DNA of 64,000 bases, from the NCBI GenBank assembly GCA_033060915.1, contig CM065378.1, forward strand, positions 9,355,001-9,419,000. The letters run 5' to 3'. The DNA comes from Euryodendron excelsum (taxonomy: Eukaryota > Streptophyta > Magnoliopsida > Ericales > Pentaphylacaceae). Under the pieces are notes generated by a model that saw only the letters and a program-made list of their open reading frames with translations, was not told where the DNA came from and did not search any database. Below, one piece after another: positions 24,931 to 36,897 of the stretch. The position numbers were made by a program, and so were the translations under genes. Within the stretch, counting starts at the first letter, position 1; each line of letters starts with the position of its first letter.

Positions 24931-26185
24931 GTGCTCTAAAAGTGCAATTTACATGCCTTAATTAGTTATTTGTTAGCCTTAGAATAAGTTTAATTATATT
25001 GTTTTAGTTCTAGTTCGTTACTAACTTAATTTTATGTTTTTAAGAATTTTAGCTTAAAAAGGAGAAATTTGTGCTAAATTAAAAAATGTGTCTAAAGTGT
25101 GTTTGAGGTGAGTCTGAAGTGCGTCTAAAATGAGTTCAAACAGTGAATAGGCGTTCGAAGTGCGTTCGAATGTCAAAATCAGGTCCGAAGATCGTTCGAT
25201 AAATTCAAAGAGTATAAAAGCAGTCCGAAAAGCGTTAGAAGTCCGTTCGAACGGTCAATTAGGTGTTCGAAATCTGTTCGAACGGTGCGGCGTTTTTTCT
25301 GTTACCTATATTAGTTGGGATTGTTGTTATTGTTGGGGGATTGCTAGGGTTGGCATTTTCTAAGGTTTTAGAAATATATTAGAGTAGTTTATTCATAACT
25401 TTTATTCAGTTTTCAATTCCTGTAATCAGATTACTCAGTCTTTCTTTACATACAACTTTGAATATCTATGATTATGATGAGTAGCTAGATTTCATCTTGG
25501 GCTCAATTGTGAAGATTAATTGAAAATCTTGGATGAACAAAGGAGGTAAGATTTTGGGTTTCAAAGTTAAATTTTTCTTTCTTTTTTTTTCTTCTTCTTT
25601 GTTCTAGAAACTTTCGAAAACCTGGACGTTTAATTATGTTCGATGACGTTTATGCGTAAATCTATATTCAGTATATGCATTGCACGAATCGATGTTCGGT
25701 AATGTTTATGCGTGAGTCTATATTCAGTATATGTGATGCATAAATCGATGGTACTCGTCCTTGATTCTAATAACCTGATTTATTCTAGAAGTTAAAGTTT
25801 TGAAGAACACTTATTTTTATTGCTAAATCTTCCGAATCTGAAACTCGCGATGTAGTCGAAGGATTTGAGTTATTAAATTATTTTCTTTGAAATTTCAATA
25901 GACGCAATTAGTTGAATCAATTGATCCTATGACCTTTTCTTTATTTCTTAGTTTAAATTAGATAACCAATATTTTCTTAACCTAAAATCATATTTTTATT
26001 TATTGGAGTGTTTTTTCTAAGATTTTTTATCCACGGTAAGTTTTTCTATTCACGTAAACCATCTTCCCTGTGGAATCGATCTCGTGCTTATAAGAAATTA
26101 TTACTACATCACGGCCCTGCACTTGCGGTTAAGTATCACCATTTTAGGGAGCGATTAGCCTCCTAAAGTGTTTGTTTGAATGCTT
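24930..26185 (+). repeat. LTR-like repeat family copy R2 (direct)
   Basis: The copy starts GTGCTCTAAAAGTGCAATTT, has a dense cluster of TTCGAA palindromes at 25150-25290, then the block GGATGAACAAAGGAGGTAA (about 25531-25549). It ends with CCTGTGGAATCGATCTCGTG and a CCCTGCACTTGCGGTTAAG block (26070-26140), a phrase I associate with gypsy-type LTR ends. It is an inverted partner of R1. No ORF of note. Confidence 0.6.
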
Positions 26186-26199
26186 CGCACAGGCTTTGT

Positions 26200-27240
26200 T
26201 ATTTTTCAATCTATTTAAGGAAATTTTGTGCCTAAATTTTGAGATCTCTCTTCTTTTTTTTTATACATATTTTTAAAGTTTTTAGAGAGTTGTAGGAGTA
26301 GTTTTAGAGAAAGAAACTCTAAATTTTTTTGTAATTCTTCATTTTCATTATACTCAAGTACAATTTTCATGAATTCAATGCAACTATCTATGAATTCAAG
26401 TAGAATCTTCATCTTGGGTTCAATTGTGAAAATCAATCAATGATTCTAAAGTTTTTAATGGAGGTAAAGCACAATTTCATTGTTTTATCTTCTTAAACCT
26501 TCAATTCTTAGCAATTGAATGCTAGATCTCTACGAACACATAGGCTATTAATTATGTTTGAAAATTTCAATACACAATCTCTACATTGGTATTGTTATTA
26601 CATAAATCGATGATATTAGTTTATGATTTCTCAAACTGATTGTAATTCTAATTTCAAATTGCTACTGAATTGAATCTATGATAATCATTTCTCAAATCCT
26701 ATTGAAATCTTGTATTCTTGACTAAGTCTTCGAATTTTCATACACTAATCACAAATTTGGCATGGGCATTGCTTAGATCAATGGTATGAATATATGAATC
26801 TCATTGTTTATAAATCTAAGTTAATTATTATTGATTTCATTATTTTAATAGTTGAAATCCTTTGAATCAAAGGCTCGTGATGAAGCCAATGATTTGAGTT
26901 ATCAAATCTCATTGAACTTTGGGTGAATTAGGTGGTTGGATCAATTGGATCCAAGACCTTTATCTTCATAGTTTAATTGTCTTGTCCTTGCCTTAGTTTA
27001 GCTAACTCAACCTCTCCAAAAATCAAATGATTTGTGTTCTCTTTTCATTTTCTTTTAATTTTTTGTGAAGTTATTTTCTTTAGAAGTTGTTTTCCTTAAA
27101 ATTTAATCTCCTCTCTGAGTCAATTTTACCATAGCTCTCCATTTATAAACTACAAATGAAAAATCGACCCCAGTCTTATTGGGTTATACTACTCTGCCAA
27201 TCTTATGTTTGGGGTTAGAAAAGATCATTTCTTAGGTGAA
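26200..27240 (+). repeat. LTR-like repeat family, diverged copy R3
   Basis: The blocks CTTGGGTTCAATTGTGAAAA, TGGAGGTAAAGC (26410-26470) and GGCTCGTGATGAAGCCAATG (about 26870) parallel R2 in the same order, with more divergence. It follows R2 directly. Borders are approximate. Confidence 0.45.
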
Positions 27241-27969
27241 GTCAAGGGATGCTTAATTTTTTTGTTTCTTTTTTAAGCATTGTTTTCTTCATAATCAAAT
27301 GACAAATAGTTTCCTCCACATTATCCATCAACAGCACTCATGCCTTCTGAATAGATGTAATGCATTCCAACTACTTGTAAAGTAGTTATTTTTTTTAAGC
27401 TGGATGAACGAGCTTAATTTACGGGGTTTACCTGAATGTAATTTGCTTCCAATGTTTGGATTATGTACTGATCCACAAACAAAACAAAACTTAATCTGCT
27501 CAACGGATCAATACAACAAAACATATAGCTTTGGCTAGGATCTCTCTGAAACATGATGCATCAAAATTGCTATGATAGCGCCCGAGCACATTTAACATCA
27601 AACATCAGTGTCAAGTGGTGCTTTCTCCTGCAAACTATAACACTACTTCATAGAAATAAATGTCATAGAAATTGAGAACATGCTCATCTATTTATGTTAT
27701 TTACTTGGTTTACATGGGTGACACACTGGTTCATTTGATTAGTTTGGAGGTTTAATTTGGCTTTCACCAAACAAGTACATAATCCAAACATAAGGCTGTT
27801 TCTCTCTCGGCCAATTCCTTCTTTCCTTCTTCATCTGCTTGTGTATTGAACACAATCACACATCTAAAACAATCTTGGAAATCATAAAGCATGGGTTCAT
27901 TTTTTGGCCGAAAGATGAAACAATCTATGTCTGACCCCAGTAGCATATATATACCAAAGGTGGAAAAAA

Positions 27970-28110
27970 AAATACTATTCTTTTAGAAAATTTATACAAA
28001 AAATATACCATAATAATGTGACAGTGACATTTTTGTTACTAAAACTCACCAAGATGAGTATTTTATTTTGAAGTGAATAACTCTCATTTTCTTTAGGTAA
28101 TGAATACTGT
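27970..28110 (+). repeat. MITE-family copy (TGACATTTTTGTTACTAAAA block)
   Basis: Shares GTGACATTTTTGTTACTAAAA-like sequence, then TATTTTATTTTGAAGTGAATA and CTCT, with 11341-11481 and inversely 48090-48250. Non-coding. Confidence 0.5.
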
Positions 28111-28262
28111 ATGAATTTTTTGGCATTAAACAAAACATTCCTATAGGTAGGTCTTGGCCCAAGTCATCTAAACCCAATCCAAATTAGTAGACCAAACCCA
28201 AATTACATGTTGGCCGCTGCCCGCATAACTGTCAAGGCCACTTAAAGCCCATTTAAAAAGTT

Positions 28263-28288
28263 CACCCGAAGGCCTCTCCTTCGGGTAT
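28263..28288. other. Perfect 9-bp hairpin
   Basis: ACCCGAAGG and CCTTCGGGT pair perfectly around a five-base loop (CCTCT). It lies in a relatively GC-rich island (28140-28380) that also holds GTTATGG/CCATAAC inverted strings. No T-run follows, and a terminator meaning is not expected in a plant nucleus. Confidence 0.7.
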
Positions 28289-28389
28289 TAGAATTTTGGG
28301 CCTAATAGCCCATACCTTCGGCGGTCTTATAAAGTGACTCGTGGTTATGGGCCCATTTGTACCCAGGTCACCGACCATAACTTTTTTAT

Positions 28390-31300
28390 GACGACGATGG
28401 TACAATATCAACCACTATTATTAAATTTAAACTTTATTTAGTATAAGGCATCCACTAAATAAAAAGAAAAAATATATAAAAGAACCAGAGCCTAAAATCA
28501 AGAATACTACCTTCTATTGGATTTTTCCAGTTATTACCAAAAAACAAAAAAAGAGTTACTTATTTGCCCACACTGTAAAAAATAAATTCATTTACTTTGA
28601 ACGAATTGCTAGTTTGGGAAAAAAATAATGAGGAAAAATTATAATGAATTTTTTTATCAGTATACAGGAAAAAAAGAGTTGAAACAGTTAGGAAGTTTGA
28701 ACAAACTTGTCTGCTTTATAGGTACCACAATAGCATCCACATATAATAATATTTCCATATATATAGGTGGAATATATATAAAAATAAAAATAAAGATCTT
28801 AGCTGAAGTACGTACAAATTATGTATATGTACTAGTCAAAAGAAATAGTTGAGAATTTCATAGGCTGAGAAGATAAGGTGTACAGCATTTCTTGTACATG
28901 CGTGGCTATCGTCTACAAGGGTCCATCTCTAAGAAGAAACAGATACTTGTCAAGGATGCTTTGAGAGGAAGTTGCCAAATTTTATGAGAGAGAGAGAGAG
29001 AGAGAGATCATGTGAGTGGAATAAGTGAAGCCCGAGCTTTACCCCATCACCACAGCTGGCTCTGCACCCATTGAAGATGCCATGACCCTTCTCTCTCTCT
29101 CTCTCTCTCTCTCTCATGCCTTCGCTTCTTTTTGTCCATTAATTTTGGGGAGAGTCCCTCACATTTTCCTTTCTGATAAGAAATAACTCTCTGACACCAA
29201 ATGTACAAATGGCTGCTACTGCTAGGCTGTTAAGGCTGTCTGTATTTTGGGGCTGGCGGAGCCACGACCAATGCAAGGCTGGTCGGGCCGACCTAGTTAG
29301 GGTCCAGTCAGTCCAAGCCCTAGCATGTTCAATTTTGTTATTTTAGATAAGAAAAAGCTATCTTGAGGTACCAACTTGCTCCACGAGCCCTTTATTTCTA
29401 TGCTTAATTTTGGTATAACAATCAAACCACATGATGAAAGATCTCATTTGACCTAATTATGCCTATTTGATTTGGACCGTTTGATTGGACCACGCGCGTG
29501 GTCTGATTTCTTGGTCATAGGTCTCTGATTTGAACATCCCACTAGATACCTTTTGTATTTGCTCTGAATTTGCTAGGCTCCCATATTTGTAGGGTGTAAA
29601 CCTTTGGGCCTAGCTACAAGAGTGGATTTAAGAATTTTGTTGGAGGGGTTAAAGATAAAAAAAATTTGAAATTTAAAAAGTTATGTTAAAATTTTTAAAC
29701 AAATGTACAAAAATGCATAAGGCCTAAACGAAATTTTAAAAACTCAGGAAACCCATGTCCTTGTAGCCCTTGTGTGCAGGTTTGCCATTGCCTAGCATAT
29801 GGATGATAACGAGGGGGGTTTGAGTTGGGGGACTGTTACCTCATACCTACCTCATTCTGTCCTATTTAACCTCTTTTCACATTCGTCCCACTTCTTTTAA
29901 ATTAGTAATTTTTTCAAACACATCATGAAAAAAGCAAGGGATAAAATTATTAAAATGAAAAAAATTACAATAATCGTATTTTAATAAAATATGTACACAT
30001 AAAAATATATATATATATATATACATAAAAGGGATGAGTTCGGCTTCAACAGGTTGTAGCACGTTTGTTCCAAATTTCTTCCTGCCAAGATTAATATCAC
30101 CTTATACCTGGCCCAATAAAAACAAGACGGGACGGGATGGAGACCCAAGATGTTGAGTGATTTTACCATTCCTAACCTAGTTAGGTTTTGAGGTCTCTCC
30201 TCCCTCTCCTAGCCTTTAACGAGTAAGAGCTCCTATATACGGTCCCGATGAAGGAGGGCTTGTCACGTTGGTTTAACCACTCCTCACCTGGCCCAAAAGA
30301 GAAACTTGGGATTAAGACCAACAATTTGTATCTACACCAGCAAAACACCACTGAATGTTTTATTCAATGGGCAAAAATTTAGATTTAATCGCTCCATGCT
30401 TAGTTTGAGTTTTCATAATCGCTCACTGGATGTATCTCAATGTCTTCAAAGAAATTTTTTTTTACACTTACAGAACAATCTTTAGATAGAAATTGATGAT
30501 GGGGAAAGTGCAGCTTGGAGGCGCTTGAAAGAAGTTGGCATACATATGGTCCATGTCCCTCGTGTCCTTATCCTTTTCAGAAGGGGGGTACTTGAAATCT
30601 TGAAGACCACGCTCTACCATTGGTTGCCAGGACCAACCAATTTTCTGTGTCGGGAATAATCTCACTAAGATATAATTTTATTCACATCATAGACCATCAA
30701 ATGTTCATATGGACCACTTATGGGAGTGAGAAAACATATTACTTCAAGCGTGAAGTTATATATTCAAAATGTAGCTTCTGAAAATTAAAATTTATCTCAA
30801 ATTTTTATTGAAGTTGTATTTTGAAAACACAACAAACATATATTCTTACTTAGACGTAAACTCTTATTTAAAAATAAGTTTTAAAATAACTCTTTTTTAG
30901 ACATACACTCTGCTTCATACCATCAAAAATCTCTTCCTAAGGTGAGGTGTTAACAAATATTCCAAAAACTTGAGCTAACTAATGATGGAGCTTTTGCTTA
31001 CAAGCTATGTACTCATTTTATCAATAGGCTCTAGTGTGGTAGAACTCCCTCCATGGCCTGACAGTAAAGTTTGAGTTTAATTTAATTTTTTTTATATCTT
31101 TCTTTATATAGAGCATTAGTATTTAGTGGATGAAATTCATACCAACTTATCCTTATGAATTTGCACAAATTTTATTAAATGTAACTTGTAGTCGCTATGA
31201 AATTTGTTTCACTTCTGGCTACTATGTGTTAACAGAGACGAGTTACGACTTCATAAGTAAATAAATTGGGAAATAAATCATATAATAGCCATAATGAGCA

Positions 31301-32099
31301 AATATGATTATTGGACTATACATATAGATATATATACATATATCTATGGGGGAGGGGGGGGAGTTGTTAATGCATTTACAGAATTTTTTTGTTGGCTGTC
31401 CCAAGTTGATGAACATGCCCCCACTTGCCATTATTGGGACTAGAAAATCCCAAAATCACTGGGCGCCACCATAGATCCTGTGAATCAAATAATGAATTCT
31501 CTTTATCTGAAAAAAAAAAAAAAGAGATAACACATTAAAGGCTGAGTACCAGTTCAATGAGAAAGTAAAAAAACACCTGGGTTTTACAGTTGGGAAGAAG
31601 CAAGTAATAAAAGCAAACTGCGAAAACAAAAAAGAATTGAGGCAAATAAATAAAGGGGTTTCTTTCGTAAGAAAAACTTAGAGGGTGCTTTAAAATGTTG
31701 TTCTCTTGATAATTAATAACCTCCTTGATAATAAAATGTTCTCTTGTAGTGAATTTAAAATGTCTTGCACCATTTCAAAAGATAGATGGACTGATCGGAG
31801 GGCAAGAGTTAAGAGATATAAGCCTTTTGTGTTGGGAAGATTCTGCCCTATTAAGTTGGATTATATATATATATATACATTTGGAGGGGGCTGTAGCTGG
31901 ATTTGAAAGCCAAACGTTATGTTTGGTGTCTTACAAGCAATTCGATTGCACAACTGTGGTCCCGTGAAAATTTTGAGTGATTATGTTTTTTGTGTCCGAA
32001 TATCTCAACATCTTGTCTTGTACCAATGACAATAGATAGGAATTACAGAATTAGTGACCAAACGTATGCAAAATGGATCTATGACAATGCAAAAAGACG
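28390..32099. other. Intergenic DNA, repeats only
   Basis: GA and CT runs at about 28986-29007 and 29092-29116 face each other as a GA...CT pair some 100 bp apart. Otherwise there are A/T-rich segments and short unassigned repeats. No gene recognised. Confidence 0.4.
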
Positions 32100-32215
32100 T
32101 GGAGGAGGAGGTTAGTTTAGTGATAGTGGTGTTCCTACTCTTGTTTGTGATTATGGGTTCAACTCATACTCTCCTTTTTGAGAAGAAAATACTGTTTATG
32201 CGGTCTGTTGTATTA
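32100..32215 (+). mobile_element. SINE-family member, diverged
   Basis: GAGGAGGAGG, an A-box-like TTAGTTTAGTGATAG and a B box GATTATGGGTTCAACTC occur in the same order and spacing as in the SINE at 20248-20363, in plus orientation. The 3' part (GTCTGTTGT) is more diverged. I see no clear A-tail or target duplication, so it is older or truncated. Confidence 0.6.
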
Positions 32216-33404
32216 CGTTATCATGTTGATTGGATCAATCATATATATATATATATATATAAGTTATGTTCATACTTATATTTTACATCTCTCTTAGATG
32301 TCACTTAGGTAGCACTCTCTATACTATGTCACAAGATAATAAAGATGCTTATTACTAATCCCATTAAATTTTCTATTTGTTACACAAGTCTTAATGTAAA
32401 AAGAATTATATGGAACCAAGATCCTTATTTATTATTTTATAGGTAATCGTATAGATATGTATAAGTTCTCTATTTGAGATTACATGTATAGATATATATG
32501 AGTTCTCTATTTGGATATTGTATTTATTTATACTAATCCAATTAAGTTTTTTATTTTAAAAAGTAACACATGAAGTTTCGATTAAGTTGTCTATTACGTT
32601 TAATTTTTATTTAAAATAATAATGGATATCGATACTCACCAAATAATTTTTAATTGTATATTCAAGATCTCTTTTAATTTTTATTTAAAATAATAATTGA
32701 TATCATGAATACGAGTTTTTGAGTTTTATTAAACTACTTCCTAGTTAATAAGATATATTTGGCTTTTATCCATAGAATAGTTCACTAAGATTCAATACTT
32801 AAGATCTCTTAAAATACTATTAAAATTCAATCATTTAACCCGATAGAGTTCTAAAGTTATATATAACATAAGCCTCAACTATGACAAATGACTTAGATTT
32901 TATAAAATTTTCATGAATTAATTACTTATAACAGTCTATTTTGGATTTGAAGAAGTCTTACTCTCGTACAATGCGCGGGTTGATAACTATTGATACATAA
33001 CTATAGGAGTATGTTAAATCTTAATCATCAGGATATTATATTGTTTTAAATAAAAAAATTTAAATTTTCAACTTAACACTTCTGATGATTAGAATTGGTA
33101 TGATTATGTGTCTCTAATTTATTGGTCTATTATGCCATATCGGCATACCCAATATTTACTCCTCTCTGAGAGCTTTGCCCCATTATATACCAAATTACAA
33201 AAAGATATAGAAAAGATTTACTCTCATTATATCACTTATGATTAAGCTTATACATATACAATACGATAAATTACACTTACCTCCCTAAGGTTTTGAAGTA
33301 ATTGATATATCTTCCTCCATGTAATTCTAAAAATAACAAGGACCTCCTTCAATGGTTTTAGCTGTTAGTTACAAATTCTCTCCTCCCGTAATAAATATTT
33401 TAAA

Positions 33405-34011
33405 GGGATAATTACATTTTGCTCTCCTGTAATTTGAGCTAAAATCAGATAACGCCCTTATGGTTTAAAAATGAACACATGACCTCTCTGTAGTTTTAGA
33501 CTAATCTGTAAATGGATGGAAACCGTTAAATTTAACATAAATTGTATCATTGGGATATTTTTGTCATTTTATATCTCTAAATTAGATCATTAAAAAGATA
33601 ATTTGGCCCTTTTATGCCAAAAAGATTATGAAAATCAAAGATTATGTCTTCAAAAAGATGATTTGATCATTTTACATCTTCAAATTAGAACATCAAAAAG
33701 ATAACTTGGTGAAATAAAAAATAAAATAAAAAACTCAATAGACAACACTTGAATTTAGCATAAAAGGGCCATAATCTTTGGTTTTCATAATCTTTTTAGC
33801 ATAAAAAGGCCAAATTATCTTTTTAATATTTTAATTTAGAGATATAAAATAACAAAAATACCCCTATAATAGAATTTTCATTAAATCTAACGGTTTTCAT
33901 TCATTTGCAGATTAGTTCTAAATCACAGAGAGGTCATGTATTTACTTTTAAACTACAGGGGAATCATCTAATTTTGACCCAAATTATAGAAAGGTAAAGT
34001 GTAATTACCCC
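33405..34011. mobile_element. Foldback MITE with 9-bp target duplication (Mutator-like)
   Basis: TATTTTAAA is present perfectly at 33396-33404 and 34012-34020. The 607-bp element between them begins GGGATAATTACATTTTGC and its inverse end is GGGGTAATTACACTTTAC. The inverted arms extend inward for over 200 bp, with matching blocks such as ACATGACCTCTCTGT and AAGATAATTTGGCC on each arm. It encodes nothing. A 9-bp duplication plus long inverted repeats is the signature of non-autonomous Mutator-like elements (MULE-MITEs). Confidence 0.88.
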
Positions 34012-34673
34012 TATTTTAAAATACCTGCATTTTGCATTTCAAGAGTTAGTCAATCCCATTTCAAAAAAACTCATAAATTGTGACCATTTAGTAAATTGCC
34101 ACATGTTAGACAATTCTCCTTTCTCCCTTTCCCACCTCCAGCTCCTCATTTTCTTTTCCATACCACTTTGAGTTCACTCAGTGATAAAAATCTCTCTATT
34201 ATTCAATCTATTGAACCGAAATTGTGAGGTTTTGTAGCTCATGGTGGGAGCTTTTTTGAATTGGGGTCAACTATGGTGGGAGCCTTTTTGAGTCATCAAC
34301 AAGGATATGGTAGTTTTGGGGGGAAAAAAGTCTAGTGTTCATTTAGTACTAACTGCTCAGTACTCCTTATTAAATTAGAATATGAAGTATTTTATAACGT
34401 CGATAACATAAATTTATAATTTATAAAGAGACTTTTAATACTATAAATAACACACGAAAAAATATGATATGCATGAATATAAAAAAATATCGTACTACTT
34501 AATTACGAGACTTTTTTTTTCGTTCTTTTGGGTTTAACAAATGGATGGTGTGTGGTGGTTGAATGTAAAATCGAAAAGCGTTATGTTTTTTGTAAAGGAA
34601 ATTGTGTTGTGGGTGAAGGGCGGGTGCATTTTTATTGACTTTAACAATTATGTATTATTATATATAGGGGTAA

Positions 34674-35077
34674 TGTTATGAATGGTGAATGACCGAGATA
34701 TATATCTAACATTCACCAACTTTAACATGTGATCAACTTAATATATTTGGTAAAATAGTCCCATCAGCTGCATGTATAAAAAGGACTTCGAATGAAGAGA
34801 GAAACAAAAGAGAGAAGAAGAGAAAAAAGAGAGAGAAAATAGAGAGAAGAAAGAAGAAAGAAGAAAGTAAAGAGTGTAGGTAAAATATTTAAGTTTAAGT
34901 TATATTTTATGTTTTATTTTATGATAGAAATAAATTCTTGGATGATCAAGAAGATTTATCCCTAATAGTTCCAAAAGAACTATTTAACTATTATTGGACA
35001 GTTCCAAAAAAAACTAGTTTTATTATATACTGTGTTTGATTATTTTGCTTACCTAATATTCATTTAGTTTTATAACA
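34674..35077 (+). repeat. 5' LTR of the copia element
   Basis: It begins TGTTATG and ends TATAACA, the usual short inverted termini. A TATA box (TATAAAAAGG) lies near 34775 and is followed by a GA-rich transcribed leader, also present in the 3' LTR. Confidence 0.93.
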
Positions 35078-35723
35078 CGTTATCAGTTTGATACTCTAAG
35101 TGCTCGTGAAAAATATAATTGTGTTCTTTCTTATATCTAGAAGGTACTTCAGTATATCTATGATGGTACTTCATTTTATATGTTATTAATATTTCAGTTA
35201 ATTTATCTTTATTTTGGGTTCTTTGCTGTTCACTTTTCAATTCATTGCATAACTTATATTTGTTAAATAGTTGATGAATAGTGATGAATAGTCAGTTTTT
35301 GAAACTTTGTTGAATATTGATGAATAGTTATATTTTGAAACTTTATTTGTTTATTTCTTTCAAATTTTAAATTTTTTGCTTATGATATTATAGATCTGAA
35401 ATCCTTATTTCAATAGTTTTCCATAAGCATGTGTCTTAACTATATTTTGATGTCTAGATTGAAAGTTATAATGCAAACAAAAATAATATATATACACAAA
35501 ATGCATATGGATGCTATGCATCAATAGTAATTACTATTCATAAACAATAATTTTACTGTTGATGAATAGTATTAGCAAATAAAATTTATCTTTTGGCTAA
35601 AGATTCAAATGAGTGGGATTTGTATTAGGTATTTGACCGAAATTCTATAATATGTCTTTGTATTATTTTTGTATTATCGTGATTCTAAAAAAAAATTTAT
35701 CTTATGAGTATAGCATTCTGAAA

Positions 35724-36776
35724 ATGTCAAATCTCTCAAAACTAGAATTTATCGCTCTTGACATTTCGAACAAAAACTATTTATCCTGAGTAGTTGATGC
35801 TGAAATTTATTTGTGTGCAAAAACTCTTGAAAATATTGTAAAAGAAGAAAATGACGAATCTCAGCACGATCATGTAAAAGCAATGATTTTTCTTTGCCAT
35901 CATATTCACAAAAATTTTAAAAATGAAAACCTTATGGTAAAAAACTCACTGACACTATGACAAAATTTAACGAAGAGATATGAACACTAGAAGATCATGT
36001 TTCTTCCTAGAACTTGCTATGATTGGATATACCTGAGGTTGTAAGATTTTAAAGATGTTAGTGAGCATAATTCTGCATTATTTAAACTCAGTTCACAATT
36101 GAAATTATGTGAGCAAAATATTACTGATGAAAATATATTAGAAAAAATATACTCTACATGTCATGCATCGAATGTGCTCTTACAGCAGCAATATCGAGAG
36201 TGAAATTTTAAAAAATATTCAGAATTGATATCATGTCTCCTTCTGACTGAACAAATAATGAGTTTTTGATGAAAAATCACTAGTCTTGCTCGACCGGCTC
36301 TACACCATTCCCTGAAGTAAATGCGGTCTCATTTTATGGACGTGGTCGTGGATGTAGCCGCGAACATGGCCGTGGTAGAAATAATTTTCGTCATCACGGG
36401 GGTTACCGTGGAGGTAACAATTATAATTCTTCAAGTTCTTGAGTTAAAAATATTATACCACACCACCAGCAGTGGAACAACTCTAAAACAAAACAAAAAA
36501 AGGAAAAATATTTACAAAATAAACTTCCTAAAAATTATGAAAATGTTTGTTATAAGTGTGGTATGAAAGAACATTGGTCACGCACCTGTCGTACGACCAA
36601 ACTATTAGTGAATCTTTACCAAGCATCAACAAAAAATAAAGGGAAAAATATTGAAATGAATTTCACAAATTTTGATGGCTCAGTAGAAATCACTCACTTT
36701 GATGTTTTAGATTTCTTTGAAGATCATGATGGAAAAATAAATCACTTAATTGGTGATGAAAATGTCCACACCAACT
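35724..36776 (+). pseudogene. copia gag, broken
   Basis: The frame opens with MSNLSKLEFIALD and gives a gag-type capsid sequence, but TGA replaces an expected tryptophan codon after NYLS (about 35787), and further stops and frame changes follow. Near the end a retroviral-type zinc knuckle is intact: Cys-X2-Cys-X4-His-X4-Cys in CYKCGMKEHWSRTC (36548-36589). In living elements this protein packages the RNA. This copy cannot make a complete one. Confidence 0.85.
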
Positions 36777-36897
36777 AGTTTATATTCTTGTTCTTTTAAG
36801 TTTATGATCATCATTTGTAATATTTTTTTAATCATGTTTCTTTAAATAAATATTTTCGTTTTCTTATAAATAAGCAATTTTAATATTTTGTATAGAG

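Noticed and set aside
29877..30169. Two overlapping minus-strand frames near 30 kb
   Set aside because: Both pass through a TA microsatellite and lack any recognisable protein feature.
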